From positions 434,001 to 498,000 of the forward strand of contig CAWCSS010000003.1 in the NCBI GenBank assembly GCA_963798325.1: DNA of 64,000 bases. Reading direction: 5' to 3'. Of this stretch, positions 16,354 to 24,167 are shown in pieces. Both the position numbers and the translations under genes were made by a program. The notes under the pieces were generated by a model. It did no database searches. It saw nothing but the letters and a program-made list of their open reading frames with translations, and had not been told where the DNA came from. This stretch comes from Solirubrobacter sp963798325. Its GTDB lineage: Bacteria; Actinomycetota; Thermoleophilia; Solirubrobacterales; Solirubrobacteraceae. Positions within the stretch are counted from its first letter, which is position 1, and each line of letters begins with the position of its first letter.

Positions 16354-17115
16354 CTACGTGAACGTGTCGAGGTACCAGTCGACCATGTCGTCGCCGAAGA
16401 ACAGGCCGACGAGGCCGCCGAACGACAGCCAGGGGCCAAATGGGATGCCCTTCTTGCGTCCCTCGGCGGTGCCGTAGCGAGCGATGATCACGGCGCCGAT
16501 GAGCACACCGGAGATCAGGGCGACGAAGATCGCGGGCGCGACCGCGCGGCCCAGGAACAGGCCGAGGACGCCGGCGAGCTTGACGTCCCCCATCCCCATC
16601 CCCGCGGGATAGACGAACGCGGCCAGCAGGAAGAAGCCGCCCGCGGCGGCGCCCGCGATCAGGTTCTCGACCAGCGAGTCCGAGTCGAACGCGATGCACA
16701 GCGCGATCGCGCCGACTGCCCCGATCGCCGAGAGGACGTTCGGGATGATGTGGTGCTCGAGGTCGATCAGCGTGATCGGGATCAGCAGCAGCACCAGCAG
16801 CAGCGGCGCCCAGACGTCCTCGTCGGCGCCGAAGTGCAGCACGCACAGGGCGCACAGCAGGCCCGCGAGGAATTCGATCGCCGGGTAGTGCCAGGAGATC
16901 GGCGCGCCGCAGGCGCGGCACTTGCCCCGCAGCCACAACCAGCCCAGCACGGGCACGTTGTCGTAGGGCTTGACGTTGGTGCCGCAGTGCGGGCACCGCG
17001 ACGGAGGATGAAGCAGTGACTCCTTGCGTGGCAGCCGGTAGGCGACCACGTTCAAGAAGGAGCCAATGATCGCTCCGAGGATTCCAGCGGCAATGGCCGC
17101 CACACCGACGCTCAT
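16354..17115 (-). CDS. pilD: Prepilin peptidase / N-methyltransferase
   Basis: A 253-residue polytopic aspartyl protease that cleaves the leader of type IV prepilins. The N-terminal cytosolic domain has the zinc tetracysteine pattern CPHC ... CRAC. The catalytic aspartates are in TLIDLEHHIIPN and GMGMGDVKLAG. About seven to eight membrane segments follow. The likely substrates are the five prepilin-type proteins encoded just upstream. ATG 17113-17115 begins the typical N-terminus (AIIGSFLNVVAYRLP follows). Confidence 0.93.
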   Translation of the reverse strand: MSVGVAAIAAGILGAIIGSFLNVVAYRLPRKESLLHPPSRCPHCGTNVKPYDNVPVLGWLWLRGKCRACGAPISWHYPAIEFLAGLLCALCVLHFGADEDVWAPLLLVLLLIPITLIDLEHHIIPNVLSAIGAVGAIALCIAFDSDSLVENLIAGAAAGGFFLLAAFVYPAGMGMGDVKLAGVLGLFLGRAVAPAIFVALISGVLIGAVIIARYGTAEGRKKGIPFGPWLSFGGLVGLFFGDDMVDWYLDTFT

Positions 17116-17162
17116 CGGGCGTGGAGTGTGGCGGACATCAACAATCCGTGCATCGAGGGGTG

Positions 17163-17203
17163 CCCGACCGGTGGACGCTCTGACACGTTCTCCGCCGGTC
17201 GGG
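17163..17203. other. Inverted repeat between pilM and pilD
   Basis: CCCGACCGG (17163-17171) pairs perfectly with CCGGTCGGG (17195-17203) across a 23-base loop, in the 103-bp gap after pilM. It may act as a weak terminator or mRNA processing signal separating pilM from pilD. Confidence 0.4.
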
Positions 17204-17218
17204 TGGGCCCCCGGGCAT

Positions 17219-18271
17219 TTACGGGCGTTCGGCGACGGCCAGGCCGGCGGCCACGGTGAGCCGGTCGGCATCGGCGTCGTCGGCGTGGGCGACCACGCGC
17301 GCCTCCAGCTCCAGGCGCAGGTGCTCGCCGAGCTTCTCGACGAAGCCGGGGATGGCGATCGCGGGGCCGGTGATGACGCCGAGCTCGACGGTCTCGGCCG
17401 CATCCTGCGTGCGGTAGAAGTTCAGCGACGTGCGGATGCCGTCGGCGAGCTCGCGCACGCCGTCCTCGAGCGCGGTGCGGGTGGCGGTGACGAGGTCAGC
17501 GTCGCCCTCGACGCCCTCCAGCGGCGAGACCAGGCCGACGTGCAGCATCCACTGCCGGGCATGCTCGAGCGTCAGCCCGCGGCGCTCGGCCAGCGAGGCG
17601 GCGATCGAGTCCACGCCGCCCGAGGACGCCCGCGTGAACAGGCAGCCGTCGGCGTTGGCGACCGCGACGTTGGTCAGCCCGGCGACGTTGATGTAGAGGA
17701 CCGCGCCCTCGTGCTCGGACGCGAGCGCCCGGACCATGCCGAACGCGGACAGGTCGATGCCCTCGATCTCCAGGCCGGCGCCTTCGACGGCGGCGGCGGC
17801 GCGCTCGACCATCTCCTTGCGGACGGCGACGACGACCACGCGCTGGCGCAGGCCGAGCGGCGTGTTGACCGTGCCGAGCGGCTGGAAGTCCAGGACCGCC
17901 TCGTCCATCGGCATCGGGATGTGATCGGGCGCGGCGGCCTTGACGGCCGCGGACAGCGCCTTCGGATCGTCATCGCCCACGACGTCGAGATCGAGGGTGC
18001 GCACGACGATGCGCTGGTGGGCGATCCCGAGGCGCACCCGCTTGGGCAGCTCGTTCTCGGCGAAGAGGGTCTTGAGCACCTCCGCCAGAGCGATCGGGTC
18101 GGCGACTTCACCGTCGCGCATGATGCCGGGCGCAAGCTCGGCAACCGCACCGCGGGTCAGGGTGAGGGAGCCATCGAGGCTCACTTCGGCGGCGGCGAGA
18201 TGGCCCGCGTCGAGCTCGAGGCCCACGACGCTGGCGTGAGAGGACTTCTTCTTCTTACGGAGCACAGGCAT
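17219..18271 (-). CDS. pilM: Type IV pilus assembly protein PilM
   Basis: A 350-residue actin-like ATPase of the FtsA/PilM fold that sits on the cytoplasmic face and binds PilN. Visible features are the first phosphate region GLELDAGHLAAAEV, then RVRLGIAHQRIVVRTLDL, VLDFQPLG, and the adenosine-side segment ELGVITGPAIAIPGF. A basic KKKK patch lies near the N-terminus. The ATG at 18271 directly abuts a WhiG-like -10 element, so the third codon, GTG 18263-18265, at the expected transcription start, may be the true leaderless start. Confidence 0.92.
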   Translation of the reverse strand: MPVLRKKKKSSHASVVGLELDAGHLAAAEVSLDGSLTLTRGAVAELAPGIMRDGEVADPIALAEVLKTLFAENELPKRVRLGIAHQRIVVRTLDLDVVGDDDPKALSAAVKAAAPDHIPMPMDEAVLDFQPLGTVNTPLGLRQRVVVVAVRKEMVERAAAAVEGAGLEIEGIDLSAFGMVRALASEHEGAVLYINVAGLTNVAVANADGCLFTRASSGGVDSIAASLAERRGLTLEHARQWMLHVGLVSPLEGVEGDADLVTATRTALEDGVRELADGIRTSLNFYRTQDAAETVELGVITGPAIAIPGFVEKLGEHLRLELEARVVAHADDADADRLTVAAGLAVAERP

Positions 18272-18299
18272 CTATCGTCATACCCGTTGCCGAGCTTGA
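18272..18299 (-). promoter_or_regulatory. Sigma-28/WhiG-like promoter motif upstream of pilM
   Basis: TCAAG (18299-18295), a 15-base spacer, then GACGATAG (18279-18272), one substitution from the GCCGATAG seen before pilA. The predicted start of transcription is at about 18265, which is a GTG in the pilM frame. Confidence 0.5.
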
Positions 18300-18334
18300 T
18301 AGAGCCACCACCCCATACGGGGCGTTAAACGCAG

Positions 18335-18358
18335 GAAGCGGGCCCGAGGGCCCGCTTC
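18335..18358 (-). terminator. pilA terminator hairpin
   Basis: GAAGCGGGCC (18335-18344) and GGCCCGCTTC (18349-18358) form a perfect 10-bp stem with a 4-base loop, 28 bp after the pilA stop. It would end the short, highly expressed pilin transcript before the pilM promoter. Confidence 0.8.
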
Positions 18359-18386
18359 GCTGAGATCGCGGATCGCGCTGGAGTGA

Positions 18387-18818
18387 CTACCAGGAGCCGT
18401 TGGAGTTGCAGCCGCCCTTGTCCTTCGCCGAGCAGGTGCGGGTGACCGTTCCCCCGGTGTTGGTGATCGAGAACGTCGGGGTGCCCGAGGCCTTCGAGGT
18501 CACGGTGATCGTGTAGCCGGTCGGGGACGGGCTGGTGATCGCGAGGCCGTTGGCGTTGCTTAGGGCCGGCTCGATCGCGACGAGCTTGGCGACCGTGGCC
18601 GCGGAGTAGTCCTGATTGTCGGTGTAGTACGTCTCCATCGCGGTCTGCGCGGTGCGGACGTCGCTCTTGGCCGTGGTGTCCTGGGCCTTGGCGCGCTGGT
18701 TGAGGAACGCGGGCAGGGCGATCGCGGCCAGGATGCCGATGATCAGGATGACGACCAGGAGCTCGATGAGCGTGAAGCCCTTCTCGTCCTGCATGCGGGC
18801 GCGAAGCTTGTGAAGCAT
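18387..18818 (-). CDS. pilA: Major type IV pilin
   Basis: A 143-residue prepilin. A 14-residue basic leader ends in Gly14, followed by FTLIELLVVILIIGILAAIA, with Glu at position +5 of the mature protein as required for assembly. The globular part has a C-terminal cysteine pair region (TCSAKDKGGC) that could form the D-loop disulfide. It stands alone between its own promoter/riboswitch leader and a terminator, and is the best candidate for the major pilin. A GGAGGG Shine-Dalgarno site lies about 10 bases before the ATG. Confidence 0.95.
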   Translation of the reverse strand: MLHKLRARMQDEKGFTLIELLVVILIIGILAAIALPAFLNQRAKAQDTTAKSDVRTAQTAMETYYTDNQDYSAATVAKLVAIEPALSNANGLAITSPSPTGYTITVTSKASGTPTFSITNTGGTVTRTCSAKDKGGCNSNGSW

Positions 18819-18892
18819 GGTGGGTTGTCCCTCCAGGGGGATCGTTGGGCCTTATGGCTTTGACTTGCCAGGTCCTTGGTCCCGTTCTGCCG

Positions 18893-18978
18893 GAAGTGGC
18901 AGCCCGGCCGGCTCCAGATCCGCTGGAGCCCCGATGGCTTTGCGTCTCGCCCTCACGGGCGATTTGCCTTGAACACCT
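18893..18978 (-). promoter_or_regulatory. Cyclic di-GMP-I (GEMM-I) riboswitch in the pilA leader
   Basis: Read on the minus strand, the conserved core elements occur in order. AAGGCAAAT (18970-18962) is followed by a stem CGCCC-GTGA-GGGCG closed by a GNRA tetraloop. Next comes the invariant GACGCAAAGCC (18946-18936), a second stem GGCTCCAG ... CTGGAGCC, and GGCCGGGCTGCC with TGCC pairing to GGCA to close the aptamer. This is the GEMM-I/c-di-GMP-I consensus. Downstream, GGCAG (18891-18887) can pair with CTGCC of the closing helix, offering a competing fold, and the Shine-Dalgarno GGAGGG sits in a small hairpin. It lies about 75 bases before the pilA ATG. Confidence 0.88.
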
Positions 18979-18995
18979 CGGTCTGGCTAACCCTT

Positions 18996-19023
18996 CTATC
19001 GGCACGTCGTCGGGGCACCTTTA
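18996..19023 (-). promoter_or_regulatory. Sigma-28/WhiG-like promoter of the pilA leader
   Basis: TAAAG (19023-19019), a 15-base spacer and GCCGATAG (19003-18996) closely match the FliA/sigma-D/WhiG consensus TAAA-N15/16-GCCGATAA. Transcription would start near 18989, about 15 bases before the riboswitch aptamer. TAAA is rare in this GC-rich sequence, which adds weight. Confidence 0.7.
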
Positions 19024-19044
19024 CCCCCGATAAGCTCGTATGGG

Positions 19045-19458
19045 GTGATCACCCGACGGATGACCCTGCTCGTCCTTGCCCTGCTGGGTCTGATGGTGCT
19101 CGTGGTCACCGTCTCGCCCCCCGACCAGGGTGGCCGCAAAGGCGCCCAGACGGACACGACGGCGCCTCAGGCGCCGTCGCCGGAACTGCTCTCTGACCCG
19201 GACGCGTTCGACGTCCAGGAAACGTTGACGACCGACGGCGACGCGAAGCCGAAGACGATCGAGGCGGTGCGCGGCGATCGGGTGCAGATCGTCGTCAAGG
19301 GCTCCGAGCCGGCGAGCGTCGGGCTCGGGGAGCTGCGTATCGAGCAGCTCGAAGCAGGGGTCCCCGCGCGCTTTGAGCTACTGGCGGAGACGCCGGGGAC
19401 CTATCCGCTGGTCGTGTTGGACCAGAACCGGCGGATAGGCACCCTCGAGATTCGCTGA
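19045..19458 (+). CDS. Membrane-anchored small protein, unknown function
   Basis: A 137-residue protein with one N-terminal transmembrane or signal-anchor helix (RRMTLLVLALLGLMVLVVTVS). A Thr/Ala/Pro linker follows, then a compact beta-rich domain of about 80 residues (GDRVQIVVKGSEPASVGLG ... FELLAETPGTYPLVVLDQNRRIGTLEI). The domain resembles a cupredoxin- or Ig-like fold but has no copper ligands. It is divergent from pilA and the only plus-strand gene in the pilus block, ending 12 bp from the convergent pilX-like gene; a role in pilus assembly is possible but not shown. GTG 19045 is the assumed start. Confidence 0.7.
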   Translation: MITRRMTLLVLALLGLMVLVVTVSPPDQGGRKGAQTDTTAPQAPSPELLSDPDAFDVQETLTTDGDAKPKTIEAVRGDRVQIVVKGSEPASVGLGELRIEQLEAGVPARFELLAETPGTYPLVVLDQNRRIGTLEIR

Positions 19459-19470
19459 GGCGGCGCGCGC

Positions 19471-21135
19471 CTAGCGCGCGGGGACCTGCTCGGTCGTCCC
19501 GATGACTTCCCAGTCCGCCTTGAGCGGGTTCAGGAAGTAGGGCGGGTTGCGGTAGCGCAGGCGGTCGTCGTACCAATAGTCCTTGGCGTAGCCGGTGGAG
19601 ATGTTGCCGTTGCTGCCGGTGCCGACGGCGCCGCGGAACTTCTGCACGATCGCGCCGTTGACGGTCAGCTTGCCGGACAGGCCGCAGTCGTAGTTGTCGA
19701 CCGTGAAGGAGTGCTGCAGCGACATGATCGCCGCGTCCACGCGGACGTCTGTGATCGCCGGCTCGGTCGACGTGTTGGAGTTCGCGCACGGGTTCGACCC
19801 GCGGTTGACCTTGTGGCCGATGCGGACGAAGTTGTTGGCGATCAGCCCGAGCGTGGCGTCGGAGCCGTCGACCAGCGTGATGTCGGACTTGGTCGAGCTG
19901 TTGTCCAGCCTGGCGCCGACCGTCGGGCGGACGATCACGTCGTTGGCGGCGGCGATCGTGAGCGGCTTGGAGTAGGTGCCGCTGACGTACACGTTGCCGC
20001 AGGCGAAGGGCTCGTCGTAGTCGGCGTCGGTCGGGATCTCGCCCGTGCAGGCGCCGTTGTTCTTGACGTAGAGCACGCCGTTGGCCGGCCACGGGACGCC
20101 GTTGGTCGTGGTGGCGACGCCGGCCGCGTTGTAGTTGCGGACGTCCATCGTGGTGCCGTTGAGGTACACGATCGTCTTGCCGGAGTAGGCCCTGCCACCG
20201 GTCTCGGCCACGGTCTGCAGCTCCGTGTTGCTCTCCGGCAGGGCCAGCTTCTTGACGCCCGTCGTGAACTTGTTGTTGTTGGCCGAGTAGATCGTCGGCG
20301 GCGAGCTGCACCCGCTGTTCTGGACGTAGCCCGGCGTGCCGCCCGAGACCTCGATCACGTCGGTGCCCACGGTCGTGCCGTTCTTGTTCTTCTGGCGCCC
20401 GAAGGTCGGGGTGCCGCAGATCAGGGCGCTCTCGTCGTTGGTGTGCAGCGGCCCGTTGATCGCGTCGCCGGAGGCGAACTGGATCTCCGTGCAGCCCTGG
20501 CCGGCGCGCTGGGAGCGCGTCTTGCCGACGCACGCCGCCTGCTGCGCGGCGCGCGTGCTGGCGCTCGTGGCGGCCTGTGGGTCGCGGTTCTCCTGGTCGG
20601 TGAAGTACACGAACTTCAAGAAGCCGGTCCGCTTGAAGGTGACGATCACCGAGCGCTTGGGCGCGTTGACGGTCGTCGCGCGACCGGTGATGCGGATCCG
20701 GAAGGTGCCGCTGGACATGTCGATCACCGACTCCTGCTTGGTCGTGTCGCAGCCGGCGTTGAAGCCTGGCTGGTGCAGGATCTCGATCGTGTACTCGGCG
20801 TTGACGCCCGGGATCTTGCGCCAGATGCGCGGATCGGGGCCGCTGCCGTCCCACTGCTGGTTGACCGGGCTCTTCTCGGTTCCGTTCGGCGCGTCCACGC
20901 CGGCGCACTTGGTCCAGACGTCCGGGTTCTCCTTGAGCTCCTTGAGGTAGTAGCCCAGGCCGGCTTCGGCCACGTTGTAGGAGGACTTGCGGTTCTTGTT
21001 CTCGACCGAGAGCGACAGGCCGCCCTGCGCCGCGGCGAAGCCGGCGGCGACGAACATCGAGGTCACGAACATCGCCATGATCACGATGAACATCGAGAAG
21101 CCGCGCTCACTGCGCGGACTGGGGGTCACTTGCAT
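19471..21135 (-). CDS. Large PilX/GspK-like prepilin-type protein
   Basis: A 554-residue protein with a type III signal: Gly12 followed by FSMFIVIMAMFVTSMFVAAG. The mature +5 position is Ile instead of Glu, as is typical of tip-located GspK/PilX-type minor pilins. The next segment, NVAEAGLGYYLKEL, is also PilX-like. The long C-terminal region (~400 residues) is beta-rich, with paired cysteines and Asn-rich turns, similar to filament-like passenger domains. It is the last gene of the minor pilin operon. The start may be ATG 21135 or GTG 21129, the latter overlapping the pilW-like stop (GTGA). Confidence 0.85.
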   Translation of the reverse strand: MQVTPSPRSERGFSMFIVIMAMFVTSMFVAAGFAAAQGGLSLSVENKNRKSSYNVAEAGLGYYLKELKENPDVWTKCAGVDAPNGTEKSPVNQQWDGSGPDPRIWRKIPGVNAEYTIEILHQPGFNAGCDTTKQESVIDMSSGTFRIRITGRATTVNAPKRSVIVTFKRTGFLKFVYFTDQENRDPQAATSASTRAAQQAACVGKTRSQRAGQGCTEIQFASGDAINGPLHTNDESALICGTPTFGRQKNKNGTTVGTDVIEVSGGTPGYVQNSGCSSPPTIYSANNNKFTTGVKKLALPESNTELQTVAETGGRAYSGKTIVYLNGTTMDVRNYNAAGVATTTNGVPWPANGVLYVKNNGACTGEIPTDADYDEPFACGNVYVSGTYSKPLTIAAANDVIVRPTVGARLDNSSTKSDITLVDGSDATLGLIANNFVRIGHKVNRGSNPCANSNTSTEPAITDVRVDAAIMSLQHSFTVDNYDCGLSGKLTVNGAIVQKFRGAVGTGSNGNISTGYAKDYWYDDRLRYRNPPYFLNPLKADWEVIGTTEQVPAR

Positions 21136-21945
21136 GGCTCGCTCAGCTCGTCGGGTTCGGCATTGGGATCGACGTTGCGGGTGAACACCTCGTCGGAGAA
21201 AACGGTGGAGGCCTTGCTGTCGACGCGCCTGCGCGCGTTGGCGCGGTAGGTGATGCGGATCTTCGAGACCCTGCGGAGCTGGTCGGAGCTCAGCGGCTGA
21301 GTCGCGTCGGTCGCGTTGAGCACCGGCCACCGCGGGGACGGGAACTCCTCGTTGACGGCCTCGGACTTGTCGTAGTCGAACTGGAAGTACTGGAAGATCG
21401 GGATCGTGACCGTGGCGCCGTTGACCGTCCCCACGGCGCGCTGCACGTTGGTCAGCAGCTCACGCGTGCGCAGCGGCGTGCTCTTGTAGCCGTAGACGCT
21501 GCCGCTGAGGGTGTAGGCCGGATAGACGGACTCGACGATCTTGCTGTTGACCGGCTTGGCCGGCATCCGGCACGTAGGTCAGCGTGCGCTTGTCCGGCCC
21601 GGCGATGTACCCGCTGGGCACGACCGGCGTCCCGCCCGTGCTGGTGTCGCGCATGTCGGTGAAGACCGTGATCGAGTCGGGGCTCGCGGCGTCGATCGAG
21701 AACTGCGGCGCGTCGACGTCGCCCACGCGCGGCAGGCAGACGCGCGAACGCAGCTCGCGGGTCATCGTGTCCATCGCGAGGCGCCCGCCCTGCAGGGCCT
21801 CCACGCGATCCTGGGACTCGCCCGTCCGGCGCATCGTGACCTCGACCAGCGTGAGGGTCGCGAGGACCAGGATCAGCCCGATCATCATGGTCGTCAGCAG
21901 CTCGGGCAGCGTGAAGCCGTCCTCTTGACGCAGGCGCGCGCTCAT
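21126..21945 (-). CDS. PilW-like minor prepilin, frameshifted in this sequence
   Basis: The N-terminus (MSARLRQEDG then FTLPELLTTMMIGLILVLATL) is a prepilin signal with Gly10 and Glu at +5. The frame is lost near 21567 after RTLTYVP. It resumes one base over with MPAKPVNSKIVESVYPAYTL and runs to the stop at 21126, ending ELSEPCK. Removing one G at CCGG restores a 272-residue protein of normal PilW/PilJ-like length. The ATG overlaps the pilV-like stop by four bases (ATGA). A single-base insertion error is the simplest explanation. Confidence 0.8.
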
Positions 21946-23457
21946 GACGAGAACCCGCACTTCGTCGGGCTCGGCGAGCCGCTGTAGCTCGACCAGCTGC
22001 CGATCGAGATGTCCGACCCGGTTCTGGTCGCCGTCGGGCGAGGTGTTGTTGTAGTCGCTGGTCGTGACGCCGTACTTCTTGGCCACGGTGTCGACGACGC
22101 AGAAGCGGTACTTCCCGAACGGCATCCCCGGGTCGAAGGAGCCCTTGACGCTCGTCAGCCAGTGATCCTTGTTGTAGGTGCTGTAGCTGGCGGACGTGCG
22201 CGGCGCGGAACCCCAGGAGGCGGCGGAGTTCGCGCCCCAGCCCGTGGTGTAGAGCGTGTAGCTGTCCTCGTCGCAGCTGTCGGTCGAGCCCGACGGCTTC
22301 TGCAGCTTCGCGTAGACGATGATGTCGTCGTCGAGGAACGGCTGCTTGTAGCCGTTGGAGCGGTACATCACGCGGACGTTCAGCGGCGGCTCGTAGACGG
22401 TCGCGAGCTGCGGCTGCGGCTTCGCCGGGTCACCGAAGAGCGCCGCGGCCGTGTTCTTGGTGCCGAAGTAGTTGCTGACGTAGGTGTCAGGCGAGGTGTA
22501 CTTGCACTCGCCCGCGAACATCGCGTACATGTTCTCGGTGAACGGATAGAGACCGGCCGAGTCGATCGTCGTGGCCGCGGGGGTCGACTTGACCGTGCGC
22601 AGCATGCCGACGTTGATGCCGTTGGTGGCCGACAGATAGGTCGACGTCGTGGGCTTGAGGTCCGCGGTCGAGAAGGGCTTGCCCGGCGTATGGGTCGAGA
22701 ACGCGCCGCGGATCGTGACGGCCTTGTCGTACTGGAGATTGACGAAGCTGACCGTCTTGCGCACGGCCGTGCCGTTGACCGTCTGCTTCTGCTGGAGGTC
22801 ACGCCCGACGTAGCCGGGCTGATCGACCGTCAGCGTGTAGGCGCCGACCGGGATGCCGTCGAAGACCGCGCAGCCGCTGCCGTTGGGGTCGGTGCTCTCG
22901 TTCGGCGGGTTGTAGCTCGGCGACGTGGCGGACACGGTGACGCCGCCGGCCACGCCCTTGGTGCCCGAGCGGTCGACGATCCTCAGCCCGAGCGCGCCAT
23001 GGCCCTCGGCGAAGTCGGTCGTCGGCGAGACGAGCGAGTCGACCGACACCGGCGGGATCCGCTGGCCGACGACCGCCGAGGTGACGGTGGTGACGATGTG
23101 CAGGTACTGCACCTGGGTCGAGGCGCTGCCGCAGGTGGGCTCGCCGCCGAGATCGTCGGTGATGAACTTGGCCTCGGACTTCACGTTGTACGTGACGCCG
23201 TCCACGACCGTGTCGCCGGTCTGGGGCGGATTGCGGAGTTGGTCGACGGGCATCGCGCGCAATCGCTCCTGATCCTGTTCGGCCAGGTTGGCGGCTATCG
23301 CACGCGCCTTCTCACGGGTGGTGGACGACGTGGCGCCGTCGATTCCGGACAACACCGCGAGGGCGACGATCGCCAGCACCGCGGCGGCGACGATGACTTC
23401 GATCAAGGCGAAGCCGGCTTCGGAGCTTGGTTTGCGTGGACCCATCGGAGAGTTCAT
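21942..23457 (-). CDS. PilV-like minor prepilin with carboxypeptidase-regulatory-like domain, frameshifted near its end
   Basis: The prepilin signal has Gly15 followed by FALIEVIVAAAVLAIVALAVLSG, with Glu at +5. The large mature part (about 490 residues) includes a segment resembling a Cna-B/carboxypeptidase regulatory-like fold (GVAGGVTVSAT ... GCAVFDGIPVGAYTLTVDQPGY), common in adhesive tip pilins. Near 22017-22019 a GGG run shifts the frame. In the alternative frame the protein ends with SDISIGSWSSYSGSP and a stop that overlaps the next ATG (ATGA), giving 504 residues. As written, the frame instead fuses into the next gene. Confidence 0.82.
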
Positions 23458-23495
23458 CGGCGTTTTCGGACCCTGGGTTGAGTGGGGTGTTGGCC

Positions 23496-23948
23496 CTACC
23501 AGCGATCGCCGTTGGCGGTGAGGTCCTCGCGGCAACCGCCCGTACCCGGCAGTGAGCAGTCGCGGATCTCGTCGCCCGCGGCGCCGTGGCGGATCGAGAA
23601 GTTGGCGCCGTTGGCGGCCGCCGAGTCGACGGTGACCGTGAACTCCCGGTCCGTGGCCTCGATGGTCAGGTTGCGCGCCTGCGCCAGCGACGGCTCGATC
23701 TTCGCCAGCTCGGCGTTGGTGGCGTCCGCGAAGCCGCCGTGATCGGTGCCGAAGGCCAGCATGGCCTTCGTCGCGGTCACGACCACGGTCTTGGCGTTGG
23801 CGTCCTGGGCCTTCGTCTTCTGCCCGAGAAACGACGCGAGGCCGATGGCGAAGAGGATCGCCAGGATGAGCATGACGACGAGCAGCTCGACCAGGGTGAA
23901 ACCCCTGGCGGCGCGCAGGCGGAGACGAGAACATGGTCCCGGAGTCAT
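23496..23948 (-). CDS. Type IV pilin-like protein (second pilin)
   Basis: A 150-residue prepilin. A basic leader ends at Gly16, followed by FTLVELLVVMLILAILFAIGL with Glu at +5. Length and overall layout match PilA, including a C-terminal cysteine pair (CSLPGTGGC). It leads the minor prepilin operon (pilV-, pilW- and pilX-like genes follow), so it may be a PilE/FimU-like initiating minor pilin or an alternative major pilin. A WhiG-like motif overlaps its ATG. Confidence 0.92.
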   Translation of the reverse strand: MTPGPCSRLRLRAARGFTLVELLVVMLILAILFAIGLASFLGQKTKAQDANAKTVVVTATKAMLAFGTDHGGFADATNAELAKIEPSLAQARNLTIEATDREFTVTVDSAAANGANFSIRHGAAGDEIRDCSLPGTGGCREDLTANGDRW

Positions 23949-23971
23949 CGTCCGGGAATGAGAGAGCTTGA
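23945..23971 (-). promoter_or_regulatory. Weak WhiG-like promoter motif at the second pilin
   Basis: TCAAG (23971-23967), a 14-base spacer, then GACGATGA (23952-23945), which contains the annotated start codon. Spacer and -10 deviate from the pilA and pilN sites, so this is a weaker call. If used, translation would start downstream of ATG 23948. Confidence 0.3.
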
Positions 23972-23975
23972 GTGT

Positions 23976-24155
23976 CTAGCCGGTTTGGTCGGCCGGATGG
24001 CCGTCGCGCGCCGGCGCCTGGGCGTCGCGCGTGGGGTCGAAGCGACCGGTGCCGTCACACCACGGGCAGCGGACGCGATGCGGGGCCTCGCCGAGGCCGG
24101 AGATCAGCTCACCGCTGCCTCGGCAGGCGGTGCAGGTACCGGGATCGTGCTCCAT
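23976..24155 (-). CDS. Small zinc-ribbon protein with DnaJ-like CxxCxGxG motifs
   Basis: A 59-residue protein. It contains CTACRGSG (Cys8, Cys11) and CPWCDGTG (Cys30, Cys33), a minimal pair of DnaJ-type zinc-binding motifs, followed by a charged, proline-containing tail. Such single zinc fingers bind zinc and often proteins or tRNA-modifying partners; no function can be assigned. ATG 24153-24155 lies 12 bp after the upstream hypothetical gene, indicating co-transcription with it and with the PP2C phosphatase. The next gene downstream is the pilin. Confidence 0.8.
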   Translation of the reverse strand: MEHDPGTCTACRGSGELISGLGEAPHRVRCPWCDGTGRFDPTRDAQAPARDGHPADQTG

Positions 24156-24167
24156 GTGCGGTGCAGC

